A DNA stretch of 50,762 nucleotides from an uncultured Alistipes sp. (GTDB taxonomy: Bacteria > Bacteroidota > Bacteroidia > Bacteroidales > Rikenellaceae): NCBI GenBank assembly GCA_944320665.1, contig CALUII010000008.1:1-50762 (forward strand), given 5' to 3'. This document shows, one piece after another, positions 17,388 through 29,500 of the stretch; position 1 is the stretch's first letter, and every line of letters begins with the position of its first letter. The notes beneath the pieces were generated by a model, which was not told where the DNA came from, made no database searches, and was given only the letters and a program-made list of their open reading frames with translations. The translations under genes and the position numbers were made by a program.

Positions 17388-18841
17388 TCGACTTCAAACC
17401 CATACGGCTCGAGGATCGGGCCGAAATCGAACGCTACACGATGCCGTCGCAGATCACCAACTGCGACCTGGCCTTCGCCAACATGTACTGCTGGCAGTTC
17501 ATGTACCACAGCGCCTGGGCCGTGGTTGACGGATTCCTCGTCATTCGCTTTCAGATCGACGGCGGCGAGAAGATCGGCTACATGCAGCCCGTCGGACCGG
17601 GCGATTTTGCCCCGCTGATCCCGCTGTTGCGCGAGGATGCACACGCCCACGGACAACGCCTGCGCATCATCGGTCTGACGGACGAAGGGTGCGAGATGAT
17701 CCGACGGATGCATATCGGGCTCTTTGCCTTCGAGTCGAGGCGTGCCCTGGAGGATTACGTCTATCGGGCCGAGGACCTGCGCACGCTCGCCGGACGGCAC
17801 TACCAGCCCAAACGCAACCACATCAACCGCTTCCTGGCCGAATATCCCGATTACCACTACGAGGAACTCACGCCGGACCGCTTTGCCGAATGCCTGCAGC
17901 TCGAACGCGAATGGCGCCAGGGACGGGACGACCCCGACTCGGAGCTCAGTGCCGAACAACGAGCCATGCAGCGGGCCTTCGACCACTTCGAGGAGCTGGG
18001 ACTGCGGGGCGGATGCATCTATGTGGGCGATCAGATGGTAGCCTTCACCTTCGGTTCGGCGGTCAATGACCACACCTTCGACACACACGTCGAAAAGGCC
18101 GACACGGAGTACGACGGAGCCTTCACCATCATCAACAAGCTCTTTGCCGAACACCTGCCCCCGCAATACACGCTCATTAACCGCGAGGAGGATCTGGGCA
18201 TTCCCGGGCTGCGGCAGGCCAAACTCTCGTATCATCCGGCCGTCATCCAGCACAAGTTTACGGCCATCCACCTCCATCCGGACGAAATCGCCGTGAAAGC
18301 CCTCTGGCAGGAGGCCTTCGGCGATGAGGATGCCTACGTCGACACCTTCCTGATGCACTACTACAGCCACCGCCGGATGCTCTCGGTCGGATGCGATGGG
18401 GCGCTGGCCTCGATGCTGCATCTGGTTCCGTTCACCAGCGAACTGGGGCGCACGACCTATGTCTTCGGCGTAGCAACGGCCTGCACATTCCGCGAACGGG
18501 GTTTTGCGTCGCAATTGCTGCAACGGGCCGAACGGGTCTGCCGCGAACGGGGCGACGATGCCCTGGTGCTGATTCCCGACGGTGAAGGACTGCCCGAATT
18601 CTACGGTCGTCGTGGCTACAAAGGGTCGATTCCCACCTCCTTCACGGGTGTCGAAGCATTCGATTTTGGCACGGGAGATCCACAACGCAACCGAGCCATG
18701 GTGTTGCCGCTCCACGAGGGGATAATCCTTCCCGAGGAGTTGCATCTGCAATGGGCGGCCGATGAGGCTGCCCACACGGATGATGAAGGAATCGGCGTCG
18801 ACCGGCTCGCGAACATGGAGCCAGCCCCCACGACGGTCTGA
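17384..18841 (+). CDS. DUF2156 (lysyl-phosphatidylglycerol-synthase-like) protein fused to a GNAT acetyltransferase
   Basis: 485 residues. Residues about 1-295 match the DUF2156 family, which shares its duplicated GNAT-like fold with the catalytic domain of MprF; segments such as QPKRNHINRFLAEYP and YTLINREEDLGIPGLRQAK are typical. Residues about 300-485 form a separate GNAT domain with GVATACTFRERGFASQLLQR (acetyl-CoA loop RERGFAS) and EFYGRRGYKG. The start overlaps the stop of the LtaS-like gene (ATGA), so translation is probably coupled. The context suggests aminoacyl or acyl modification of an envelope lipid or protein; that is inference. Confidence 0.75.
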   Translation: MIDFKPIRLEDRAEIERYTMPSQITNCDLAFANMYCWQFMYHSAWAVVDGFLVIRFQIDGGEKIGYMQPVGPGDFAPLIPLLREDAHAHGQRLRIIGLTDEGCEMIRRMHIGLFAFESRRALEDYVYRAEDLRTLAGRHYQPKRNHINRFLAEYPDYHYEELTPDRFAECLQLEREWRQGRDDPDSELSAEQRAMQRAFDHFEELGLRGGCIYVGDQMVAFTFGSAVNDHTFDTHVEKADTEYDGAFTIINKLFAEHLPPQYTLINREEDLGIPGLRQAKLSYHPAVIQHKFTAIHLHPDEIAVKALWQEAFGDEDAYVDTFLMHYYSHRRMLSVGCDGALASMLHLVPFTSELGRTTYVFGVATACTFRERGFASQLLQRAERVCRERGDDALVLIPDGEGLPEFYGRRGYKGSIPTSFTGVEAFDFGTGDPQRNRAMVLPLHEGIILPEELHLQWAADEAAHTDDEGIGVDRLANMEPAPTTV

Positions 18842-18890
18842 GCAGCCAGAAAGAGGAATCAAAGGTCGTGCAGCCGCACGATATCATAAG

Positions 18891-18932
18891 AGGAGCGCCC
18901 CGTGAAACCGAATCGTTTCACGGGGCGCTCCT
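18891..18932. terminator. Bidirectional intrinsic terminator between converging operons
   Basis: Perfect 18-bp stem: AGGAGCGCCCCGTGAAAC (18891-18908) pairs with 18915-18932 around the 6-nt loop CGAATC, then TTTCTAG on the + strand. It ends the nadC operon on one side and the folD end of the purine operon on the other. Confidence 0.88.
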
Positions 18933-18991
18933 TTCTAGTGAAGCAGGTCATGCCACCATCCAACCGGATCGGCATGCCCCTCTTCTCGGCA

Positions 18992-19843
18992 CTATCGCTC
19001 CATCTTGCGCACGAAACACTCGATCGTGTTCTCCATCAGACAGGCGATCGTCATCGGTCCGACACCGCCCGGCACAGGCGTAATGAGCGAGGCCTTCGGC
19101 TCGATGGCCGCGAAGTCCACATCACCGCACAACTTGCCCGTCTGCGGATCGCGGTTCACACCGACGTCAATTACCACCGCACCGTCAGCAACCATGTCGG
19201 CCGTCACGAACTTCGGACGTCCGATCGCCACGACCAGGACCTCGGCCTGGCGCGTGACCGCGGGCAGATCCCTCGTCCGACTGTGGGCAATGGTTACCGT
19301 CGCGTTCTCGTCAAGCAGCAGCTTGGCCACGGGCAGCCCCACGATGTTGCTGCGGCCGATCACCACGGCGCGCTTTCCTTCGAGCTGCACACCCGCCGAC
19401 TTGAGCATACGGATGATTCCCTTCGGTGTGCAGGGCAACGTGCAGGGCTGCTTCAGCCAAAGCGAGGCCACGTTCAGCGGATGGAAACCGTCGACATCCT
19501 TCTCCTTGCGGATAGCTGCAATAACCCGATCCTCGTCGATATGACGCGGCAGAGGCAGTTGTACCAGGATGCCGTCCACCTCGTCGTCGGCATTCAACTG
19601 GTCGATCAACTGCAACACTTCGGCCTCGGAGACCGTATCGGGACGACGGATCGTCGTATTGCGGATGCCGATGGCCTCACACGCCTTGGCCTTGCCCGTG
19701 ACATAGGAGACACTGCCCGGATCCTCGCCCACGAGCAGCACCACCAGATGCGGGGCACGTCCGTATTTCCGAGCGAGGTCCGCCACCTCGACCGCCATAT
19801 CGGCCTTCATCTGTGCCGACAAATCTTTACCGCTGATAATCAT
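18992..19843 (-). CDS. folD: Bifunctional methylenetetrahydrofolate dehydrogenase/cyclohydrolase
   Basis: Interconverts 5,10-methylene- and 10-formyl-tetrahydrofolate, the formyl donor used by PurN and PurH. 283 residues. Motifs: SYVTGKAKACEAIGI (catalytic Lys region, with Tyr), VDGILVQLPLP, CTPKGI, VVIGRSNIVGLP (NADP-binding) and ITPVPGGVGPMT. It is the last gene of the purine run, 82 bp after purD, and its position there fits its supply role. A small hairpin around 19900 in the gap to purD is too weak to call. Confidence 0.96.
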   Translation of the reverse strand: MIISGKDLSAQMKADMAVEVADLARKYGRAPHLVVLLVGEDPGSVSYVTGKAKACEAIGIRNTTIRRPDTVSEAEVLQLIDQLNADDEVDGILVQLPLPRHIDEDRVIAAIRKEKDVDGFHPLNVASLWLKQPCTLPCTPKGIIRMLKSAGVQLEGKRAVVIGRSNIVGLPVAKLLLDENATVTIAHSRTRDLPAVTRQAEVLVVAIGRPKFVTADMVADGAVVIDVGVNRDPQTGKLCGDVDFAAIEPKASLITPVPGGVGPMTIACLMENTIECFVRKMER

Positions 19844-19925
19844 ACACGTTATGATTCTATGTTACAACTAAAAATTATACTTCATCTTCACCTTCCGTAC
19901 GAAGGCCGGCACCCGCCGACGCCCT

Positions 19926-21179
19926 CTACTCTCCGTCGAAGGCGCAGTGCCCAATGTCCGTACGATGGAACAGCCCGTCGCACTCGACCCGAGCCACATC
20001 GGCCAACGCCTCCTGACGCGCTTCGGCCAACGTCGCACCGCGTCCCACCACAAAGAGTACGCGTCCGCCGGCCGTCACGATCCGGTCGCCGTCGACCTTC
20101 GTACCCATGTGGTATACGGTTCCGTCGATGCACTCCAGACCGCCGATCACAGCCCCCTTCTCATACGATCCGGGGTATCCCTTCGAAGCCAGCACAATAC
20201 CGAGTGCAGCCCGGTCGTCCCAGACGATCGGCGCCGCCTCGCGTCCGTCGGCCACGGCGCAGAAAACATCGCAAATATCCGACTTCATGCGCGGCAATAC
20301 CACCTCGGTCTCGGGGTCGCCGAAACGGGCATTGAACTCGATCACCTTGATTCCCTGCGGCGTCTTCATCAACCCGCCGTAGAGTACTCCCGTGAAGGGC
20401 ACGCCCTCGGCCACCAGGGCATCGGCCGTACGCTGCATGATCTCGGTCAGCGCGAAGGCCTCGTCCTCCTTCGTCACGAAGGGCAGCGGCGTATAGGCAC
20501 CCATGCCGCCCGTATTGGGCCCCTTGTCTCCGTCGTAGGCACGCTTGTGGTCCTGCGCCAGCACCATCGGGTAGACCCGGTGTCCCGAAACGAAACACAT
20601 GAACGAAAACTCCGGTCCCGTGAGGTAATCTTCCACCACGACGCGCCCCTCGCCGAACTTGTCGTCGAGCAACATGTCGCGCAATGCCGCCTCGGCCTCC
20701 TCCATCGTCTCGGCAATCACGACGCCCTTGCCGGCAGCCAACCCATCGTACTTGAGCACGGCGGGCAGCGGACGCCGACGCACATAGGCCATCGCCTCGT
20801 CGAAATCGGCAAAGGCACGGTACCCCGCTGTCGGGATACCGTACTTGGCCATCAACTCCTTGGCAAACTCCTTGCTCGACTCGATGCGCGTAGCGGCCTT
20901 CGTCGGGCCAAAGATGCGCAACCCGGCGTCACGGAATGCATCGACCACACCGGCCGCCAGTGCCGCCTCGGGACCGACGACCGTCAGCCCGATGCCCTGC
21001 TCGCGGGCGAAATCGCGCAGACGCTCCACCTCCGTATCCTTGATCGCCACGCACTCGGCCTGACGAGCGATACCGGCATTGCCCGGCGCGCAATAGATCT
21101 TCTCGACCTGCGGCGAACGCGACAGCGCATCGACAATTGCATGTTCGCGGCCACCGCCGCCAATCACCAATACCTTCAT
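19926..21179 (-). CDS. purD: Phosphoribosylamine--glycine ligase (GAR synthetase)
   Basis: Second step of IMP synthesis: joins phosphoribosylamine and glycine with ATP. 417 residues with the N-terminal Rossmann-like motif VLVIGGGGREHAI, the ATP-grasp core with VLKYDGLAAGKGV and FNARFGDPETEV, and a C-terminal rudiment-hairpin domain. PGNAGIA near residue 33 is typical. It starts 17 bp after purH. Stand-alone form, not fused to purM or purN as in eukaryotes. Confidence 0.96.
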   Translation of the reverse strand: MKVLVIGGGGREHAIVDALSRSPQVEKIYCAPGNAGIARQAECVAIKDTEVERLRDFAREQGIGLTVVGPEAALAAGVVDAFRDAGLRIFGPTKAATRIESSKEFAKELMAKYGIPTAGYRAFADFDEAMAYVRRRPLPAVLKYDGLAAGKGVVIAETMEEAEAALRDMLLDDKFGEGRVVVEDYLTGPEFSFMCFVSGHRVYPMVLAQDHKRAYDGDKGPNTGGMGAYTPLPFVTKEDEAFALTEIMQRTADALVAEGVPFTGVLYGGLMKTPQGIKVIEFNARFGDPETEVVLPRMKSDICDVFCAVADGREAAPIVWDDRAALGIVLASKGYPGSYEKGAVIGGLECIDGTVYHMGTKVDGDRIVTAGGRVLFVVGRGATLAEARQEALADVARVECDGLFHRTDIGHCAFDGE

Positions 21180-21196
21180 AGATGCACGCGGTTGGA

Positions 21197-22726
<1,530 letters not shown>

Positions 22727-22756
22727 ATCGTATCTCTATGTGCTCGATTATGTTTG

Positions 22757-23326
22757 TTATTTCTGATTGTTCAACAGGTTGCGGATCGTCTCGATATAGA
22801 GCGGATGCTCCGTCGCATGGACCATCGCCTCCAGTTCATCGAGGTCCGAACCCTCGTAGGGGAAGGCCCGCTGCGCGATGATGCGCCCGCCGTCGAGCGA
22901 CGCATCCACATAGTGGATCGTCACGCCGTAGACCTTCACACCGTACTCAAAGGCGTCGCGGATGGCATGTGCCCCCTTGAACGCCGGCAGCAACGCCGGA
23001 TGGATATTGATGATCCGGCCGCCGTATGCGCCGAGCAGCACCTCGCCGCAGATGCGCATATAACCGGCCAGGCAGACCAATTCAACCCCCGCCTCGTCGA
23101 GACGGCGCACGATCTCACGCTCGAAATCGGCCTTCGACGCATAGCTCTTCGGATCGAAGGCAAAGCAGGCGACTCCATGATTCGCCGCACGCTCCACCAC
23201 ACGGGCCGTCGGCTTGTCGCACACCACGAGAGCCACCTCGGCCGGGATCTCACCCCGCTCGCAGGCCCCCACTATGGCCTCGAAATTCGAGCCGTTGCCG
23301 CTGGCAAATACCGCGATGCGCTTCAT
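22757..23326 (-). CDS. purN: Phosphoribosylglycinamide formyltransferase
   Basis: Third step of IMP synthesis, formylating GAR with 10-formyl-tetrahydrofolate. 189 residues. Motifs: [13 protein letters not shown] (substrate loop), LAGYMRI, and [14 protein letters not shown] with the catalytic Asn and His, followed by [12 protein letters not shown] with the catalytic Asp. Its start overlaps the purM stop by 4 bp (ATGA), indicating translational coupling. The formate-dependent PurT is not present in the window. Confidence 0.96.
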   Translation of the reverse strand: MKRIAVFASGNGSNFEAIVGACERGEIPAEVALVVCDKPTARVVERAANHGVACFAFDPKSYASKADFEREIVRRLDEAGVELVCLAGYMRICGEVLLGAYGGRIINIHPALLPAFKGAHAIRDAFEYGVKVYGVTIHYVDASLDGGRIIAQRAFPYEGSDLDELEAMVHATEHPLYIETIRNLLNNQK

Positions 23327-24357
23327 CGTGCCGGACGGATTACGACACCCTCCTGATCGGTTACGCGGCCAATGACCGATGCACGCTCACCGTGCTGGGC
23401 CAACAGATCGATGGCACGCTGTGCCTCCGATGCGTCGAGGGCGATGACCATACCGATACCCATGTTGAAGATATTGAACATCTCACGGTGCGGGATACGG
23501 CCCCACTTCTCGAGGAACTGGAAGACGGGCAGAATCTCCCACGACCCCTCGTCGATCTCGATACCCTGCCCCTCGTGGAGGATGCGCGGGATGTTCTCGT
23601 CGAAACCGCCGCCCGTGATGTGGCTGATGCCGTGGACGTCGCACGTGCGGATCACGTCGAGCACCTGCCTCACGTAGATGCGCGTCGGCGTCAGCAGCAC
23701 CTCGCCCAGCATCTTCTGCGACAGCTCCGGGTAGACCTTCTTCAGATCGAGCCCGTTGTCCGCAAGGATCTTGCGCACGAGGCTGAAACCGTTCGAGTGT
23801 ACGCCCGTCGAGGCAATACCCACCAGCACGTCACCGGCCTTGACCTTCGAACCGTCGATCAGTTTCGACTTCTCGACCACACCCACCGTGAAGCCCGCGA
23901 TGTCGTACTCGCCGTCGCCGTACATGCCCGGCATCTCGGCCGTCTCGCCACCCACCAGCGCGCAGCCGGCCTGACGGCAACCCTCGGCCACACCGGCCAC
24001 GATCGCCTCGATCTTTCGGGGTTCGTTGTGTCCCACAGCCACGTAGTCGAGGAAAACGAGCGGTTCGGCCCCCTGTGCCAGCACGTCGTTCACGCACATC
24101 GCCACGGCGTCGATACCGATCGTATCGTGCTTGTCCATGGCGAAGGCCAACTTCAGTTTCGTACCCACACCGTCCGTACCGCTCACCAGCACGGGCTCCT
24201 TCACGCCGAGCGTCGAGAGGTCGAACATGCCGCCGAAGGCACCGATGTTACCCATCGTACCGAGTCGGGCGGTCGATGCCACGTGTTTCTTGATGCGTCG
24301 CACCACTTCGTATCCGGCTTCGAGGTTTACGCCGGCCTTTTCATAACTTTCTGCCAT
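23323..24357 (-). CDS. purM: Phosphoribosylformylglycinamidine cyclo-ligase (AIR synthetase)
   Basis: Fifth step of IMP synthesis; closes the imidazole ring of FGAM with ATP. 344 residues. Motifs: [46 protein letters not shown] and [13 protein letters not shown]. It belongs to the same superfamily as the core of PurL. It starts 24 bp after purF and overlaps purN by 4 bp. Confidence 0.96.
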   Translation of the reverse strand: MAESYEKAGVNLEAGYEVVRRIKKHVASTARLGTMGNIGAFGGMFDLSTLGVKEPVLVSGTDGVGTKLKLAFAMDKHDTIGIDAVAMCVNDVLAQGAEPLVFLDYVAVGHNEPRKIEAIVAGVAEGCRQAGCALVGGETAEMPGMYGDGEYDIAGFTVGVVEKSKLIDGSKVKAGDVLVGIASTGVHSNGFSLVRKILADNGLDLKKVYPELSQKMLGEVLLTPTRIYVRQVLDVIRTCDVHGISHITGGGFDENIPRILHEGQGIEIDEGSWEILPVFQFLEKWGRIPHREMFNIFNMGIGMVIALDASEAQRAIDLLAQHGERASVIGRVTDQEGVVIRPAR

Positions 24358-24381
24358 ATCGTTTGTTGTTTTTTCGAATTT

Positions 24382-25797
24382 CTAAAATTTACCATCCTTG
24401 TTCGCCTCCTCGATGCGCTGGTAGAGCGCCGTCGGATAGCGGCCCGTGAAGCAGGCCAGACACAACTCCGACCGGCCGCCCGCACGGAACAACGCCTCCT
24501 TCGAGAGGAAGGCCAGCGTGTCGCAGCCGATCACCTCACGTGCCTCCTCCACGCTCTTGTGGGCGCAGAGCAGTTCGTCGTAGGTCGAAATGTCGACACC
24601 ATAGAAACAGGGGCTCTTGATCGGGGGACTGGCAATACGCAGGTGCACCTCCGTGGCCCCGGCCTCACGCAGCATCGTGACGATGCGCCGCGACGTCGTG
24701 CCGCGCACCACCGAGTCATCGATCAGGATCACGCGCCGCCCTTTGACGAGCGAACGAACGGGTGAGAGTTTCATCCGCACCCCCTTCTCGCGCATCTCCT
24801 GCGACGGCTGAATGAAGGTACGGCCGATGTATTTATTCTTGATCAGCCCCATTTCATAAGGCAGGCCGCTCGCCTCGGCATAGCCCATCGCGGCGCTGAG
24901 GCTCGAATCGGGCACACCGACCACGATATCGGCATCGACATGCGACTCCTCGTAGAGCAGACGTCCCGTCTCCTTACGGAAGGCGTGAACGTTGCACCCC
25001 TCGATGTCGCTGTCCGGACGTGCAAAGTAGATGTACTCCATGGCGCACATCTCGTGGCGCTTGTACATCGAGTAATCGCGGCTGCGCAGCCCGTGGTGGT
25101 CGATCGTCACGATTTCGCCCGGCTCCACGTCGCGTACGAACTCCGCGCCCATCACCTCAAAGGCACAGGTCTCGCTGCTGATGACATAACCGTCGCCCAG
25201 ACGCCCGATCGAGAGCGGACGAAGGCCATACTTGTCGCGGCAGGCGTAGATGCGGTTGGCCGTCATGATCAGGAAGGCGAAAGCCCCCTCAAGCATGTTG
25301 AGCGCGTCGATGATCGCATCGATACGCGGACGGTTGACGTTCCACGCCTCCTTTTTGATGAGGTGGGCCAGAATCTCGCTGTCGGACGAAGACTGGAACA
25401 GGCTGCCCCGATTCTCAAGGTAGGTGCGCAACTGGTTCGAATTGACGATATTGCCGTTGTGAGCCAACGCAAAATCGCCCGTATTGTGGCGGAAAAGGAA
25501 CGGCTGCACGTTTTCGATGCCGCCGCCGCCCGTAGTCGAGTAGCGCACGTGGCCGATGGCCATGTCGCCCGTCAGCGAGCGGAGGGCCCCCTCCTTGAAG
25601 ACCTCCGTTACGAGGCCTTCGCCCTTGATGCGGTGGAACACCCCGTTGTCCACGCTGACGATACCGGCCCCCTCCTGTCCGCGGTGCTGCAGGGCATGCA
25701 GGCCGTAGTAGGTCAGCGACGCGGCATCCGGCACGCCGTAGACGCCGAATACGCCGCACTCCTCGTGCAATTCACGATCCCAAATCAACTCACTCAT
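24382..25797 (-). CDS. purF: Amidophosphoribosyltransferase
   Basis: Committed first step of purine synthesis, from PRPP and glutamine to phosphoribosylamine. 471 residues from the ATG at 25797 (MSELIWDREL). EECGVFGVYG places a propeptide of 13 residues before the Ntn nucleophile Cys14, as in the Bacillus-type enzyme. Cysteines for a [4Fe-4S] cluster are visible in HEMCAMEYIYFARPDS, SPCFYGVDIST and LCLACFTGRYPT. The PRTase loop is VILIDDSVVRGTTSR. An upstream ATG at 25818 would make the propeptide 7 residues longer and is less likely. The oxygen-sensitive cluster form suits an anaerobe. Confidence 0.96.
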   Translation of the reverse strand: MSELIWDRELHEECGVFGVYGVPDAASLTYYGLHALQHRGQEGAGIVSVDNGVFHRIKGEGLVTEVFKEGALRSLTGDMAIGHVRYSTTGGGGIENVQPFLFRHNTGDFALAHNGNIVNSNQLRTYLENRGSLFQSSSDSEILAHLIKKEAWNVNRPRIDAIIDALNMLEGAFAFLIMTANRIYACRDKYGLRPLSIGRLGDGYVISSETCAFEVMGAEFVRDVEPGEIVTIDHHGLRSRDYSMYKRHEMCAMEYIYFARPDSDIEGCNVHAFRKETGRLLYEESHVDADIVVGVPDSSLSAAMGYAEASGLPYEMGLIKNKYIGRTFIQPSQEMREKGVRMKLSPVRSLVKGRRVILIDDSVVRGTTSRRIVTMLREAGATEVHLRIASPPIKSPCFYGVDISTYDELLCAHKSVEEAREVIGCDTLAFLSKEALFRAGGRSELCLACFTGRYPTALYQRIEEANKDGKF

Positions 25798-25818
25798 CGT
25801 AGTAGTATCTCGTGTCAT

Positions 25819-26538
25819 TTATTCGTTTACAACCTTCTTCAGACGGGAGAGAATCTCACCATATGCCTCGCGCACATGTCCCAGATCGCGACGGAAGCGA
25901 TCCTTGTCGAGTTTCTCGTTGGTATCCCGATCCCACAGGCGGCACGTATCGGGCGAAACCTCGTCGGCCAGCACGATCTCGCCGTCCGACGTCCGGCCAA
26001 ACTCCACCTTGAAGTCAATCAGGTTGATCCGCATCCGGCCGAAAAGATCGAGCAGCACCGTATTGATCTTTTGGGCCATTGCATAGATCTGAGCCAGCTC
26101 CTCGTAGGTCGCTGCACCCAGTGCCACGGCATGGTGGTCGTTGATCAGTGGATCACCCAGATCGTCACGCTTGTAGCACAGGTCGTAGATGACGTTCGAC
26201 GGTTTGGTACCCTCCTCGATTCCCAGACGCTGGGCCATCGATCCGGCAATCACGTTGCGGACGATCACCTCCAGCGGGATAATCTCCACGCGGCGGCACA
26301 GTTGGTCGCGCTCGTTAAGTGTCTCGATGTAGTGGGTCTTGACACCGGCACGCTCCAACTCACGGAAAAGGATCGTCGAGATGGCATTGTTCAGGATGCC
26401 CTTGTTCTCGATGGTTGCCTTCTTGATGTTGTTGAAGGCCGTTGCCGTATCCTTGTAGCGGACGATGATCCGTTCGGGATCGTCCGTCCGGTAGAGGGCC
26501 TTGCCGTTGCCTTCGTAAAGCAATTCGAGCTGTTTCAT
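25819..26538 (-). CDS. purC: SAICAR synthase
   Basis: Joins CAIR and aspartate with ATP to give SAICAR. 239 residues. The N-terminus has YEGNGKALYRTDDP (glycine-rich ATP site). ETHYIETLNERDQLCRRVEIIPLEVIVRN is the family signature (short form here: RRVEIIPLEVIVRN), and LIDFKVEFGR and LADEVSPDTCRLWD follow. It lies 28 bp after purL and 21 bp before purF. PurB, which acts on its product, is not in the window. Confidence 0.95.
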   Translation of the reverse strand: MKQLELLYEGNGKALYRTDDPERIIVRYKDTATAFNNIKKATIENKGILNNAISTILFRELERAGVKTHYIETLNERDQLCRRVEIIPLEVIVRNVIAGSMAQRLGIEEGTKPSNVIYDLCYKRDDLGDPLINDHHAVALGAATYEELAQIYAMAQKINTVLLDLFGRMRINLIDFKVEFGRTSDGEIVLADEVSPDTCRLWDRDTNEKLDKDRFRRDLGHVREAYGEILSRLKKVVNE

Positions 26539-26566
26539 GATTCCTTGATGTTCTTGACGCGTGACG

Positions 26567-29500
26567 TTACTTCTTTCTGAAATAGTTCACCGCATTGCGG
26601 AAGATCGACTGCTCGCGATTGCCTGCAATGTTGCGGTAAAGGCCCTCGGCATAACGCTCCGTGTGCCCCATCTTTCCGAGGATCTGGCCGTCGCGCGAGA
26701 CAATACCCTCGATTGCGTAGGACGAGCCGTTCGGGTTCCACGGAGCCGTAGCCGTGGCGTGTCCGTCGGGACCGGCATATTGGAAGGCCACCTGACCGTT
26801 GGCAAAGAGTTCTTGGGCCATCTCCTCGCTCACCACGAACTTGCCCTCGCCGTGACTCACGGCAATCGAGTGCAGTTCGCCCGGCTCGAAACTGCTCAGC
26901 CACGGCGAGCAGACGGCCGCCACGCGCGTGGTGACGATCTGCGAAATGTGGCGGTTGATGTCGTTGCGGAAGAGCGTCGGCGACTCCTTGGTCACCATGC
27001 CCAGACGTCCGTAAGGCAGCAGGCCCGACTTCACGAGGGCCTGGAAACCGTTGCAGATACCGAGGATCAGACCGCCGCGATCGAGCAGGCGGTGCACCTC
27101 TTCGCGAATATCGCTGTTGTTGAGTACATTGACAATGAATTTGGCACTTCCGTCCGGTTCGTCACCCGACGAGAAGCCACCGCAGAAGGCCAGAATATGG
27201 CACTCCGAGATCCGCTGTTTCATCTCACGGATCGAACGCAGGATGTCGTCGCCCCCGAGGTTGCAGAGCACGCTGGTCGTAACCTGCGCACCGGCACGGC
27301 GGAATGCAGCAGCCGTATCGTAATCGCAGTTCGTACCCGGGAAGACGGGCAGGTAGACCACCGGATGCTCCACCGCCTCACCGGCATAGGTGAACGTACG
27401 GCGCAGCGGCTCGGGTTCGGCCACCGTACCGCGTCCGGGGCCGCGGTCGGGATAGACCTCCGTGTAGCGCTCCGTATTGGCACGGAGGAGCTCCTCGAGC
27501 GGCATCCGCACGCCGTTGATCGTCAGCGCCTCGTCGGCCACCGTGCGTCCGAGCCGTTCGGCACGCGGGTAGTCGAGTTCGCCGTCGCACTCGACAACGA
27601 TCGAACCGTAGGCATAGTCGAAGAGCTGCTGCTCGTCGATGCGCACCTCGGCGCCGATACGGTTACCGAACGACATCTTGGCCAACGCCTCGGCAATACC
27701 GCCAAAGCCCACGGCCCAGGCCGAACGTACGCGGCCCGACTCGATCAGATCCGACACATAGGTGAAGTTCTCTTTCAGTTGCTGCGTGTCGGGCATATAG
27801 CTCTTCTTCGGCGTGTGACGCACCACATAGAGGTAGCTGCCGGCCGTTTTCCAGTCGGTCGAGATGACGTGCGACGCCCCCACGGTCGTGATACCGAAGG
27901 CCATCAGCATGGGCGGCACGTTGATGTGTTCGAACGTTCCGCTCATCGAGTCCTTGCCGCCGATCGACGGCAGTCCCAACTCGACCTGCATCTTCAGCGC
28001 ACCGAGCAGCGCCGCCAGCGGTTTGCCCCACGACTCGGGCTGCCGGGTCATGCGCTCGAAGTACTCCTGATACGAGTAGCGCATGCGCTCGTAGCGGGCA
28101 CCGGCCGCCACCACCTTCGCCGCGGCATCCACCACGGCATAGGCCGCCCCGTGGTAAGGGCTCCACATCGCCAGATAGGGGTTATAGCCGAAAGCCATGA
28201 TGCTGGCCAGATCCGTCTGTCCCTCGACGGGCAGTTTCTGCACCGAGACCTGTGTTTCGGACTCCTGCGTGCGGCCGCCGAAAGGCAGCAGCACGGTCGA
28301 GGCGCCGATCGTCGAGTCGAACATCTCGATCAGTCCCTTCTGCGAAACGACGTTGTCGTCGCTCAGGCAGCGGCACATCTTCTCGCGCAGGTCGGCACCG
28401 GCCACCTCGCGGCGGAACGGATTTCGCTCCTCGACGGCACCGATCCGTGCCTCGGCATAGTGCTTGGCACCGGCGCTGTCGATGAACTCACGCGCCAGGT
28501 CAACCACCAGCACCCCCTTGTGGTACATACGCATGCGGTTCGTGTCGGTCACGTCGGCCACGTGCGTCACCTCGATGTTCTCCTCGCGGCAATAGCGGCA
28601 GAATTCCGCCTCATCCTTCGCCTCAACCACCACCGACATGCGCTCCTGCGATTCGCTGATGGCCAGCTCCGTGGCATTCAGACCGCTGTACTTCACCGGC
28701 ACACGGTCCAGATAGATATCGAGACCTTCGGTCAACTCACCGATCGCAACGCTCACGCCACCGGCACCGAAGTCATTGGATTTCTTCACCAGACGCGTCA
28801 CCTCCGGACGACGGAACAGGCGTTCGAGTTTGCGCTCTTCGGGAGCGTTTCCCTTCTGCACTTCGCTGCCGCACGTCTCGAGCGACTTGTCCGTATGTTC
28901 CTTCGACGAGCCCGTCGCACCGCCGATGCCGTCGCGGCCCGTACGACCGCCGAACATCAGCACCACGTCGCCCTTCTCGGGACGTTCGCGACGCACGTTT
29001 TCGGCCTTCACGGCGCCCACCACGGCACCCACCTCGAGGCGCTTGGCCACGTAGCCCGGATGATAGACCTCACGTACGTGGGTCGTAGCCAGGCCGATCT
29101 GGTTGCCGTAGCTCGAATAGCCTGCCGCCGCCTTCTTCGAGATGACGCTCTGCGGCAGCTTGCCCGGCAGCGTATCCTCCACACGCTGGTGAATGTCACC
29201 GGCACCCGTCACACGCATCGCCTGGTAGACATACGCACGGCCCGACAGCGGGTCACGGATCGCGCCGCCCAGGCAGGTCGACGCGCCGCCAAAGGGCTCG
29301 ATCTCGGTCGGATGGTTGTGCGTCTCGTTCTTGAACTGCAGCAGCCAGCGCTCCGTGCGGCCGTCGACCTCAACGTCGACATAAACCGAGCAGGCATTGT
29401 TCTCGTCACTCACCTCCAGGTCGTCGAGCATGCCGTGCTTGCGCAGGTAACGGGCGCCGATCGTGGCGATATCCATCAGGCAGAGGCTCTTCTGCTCGCG

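Noticed and set aside
18902..20335. 477-codon open frame on the + strand over folD and purD
   Set aside because: Runs through the terminator hairpin and antisense to two conserved genes; the C-terminal half is low-complexity Arg/Pro.
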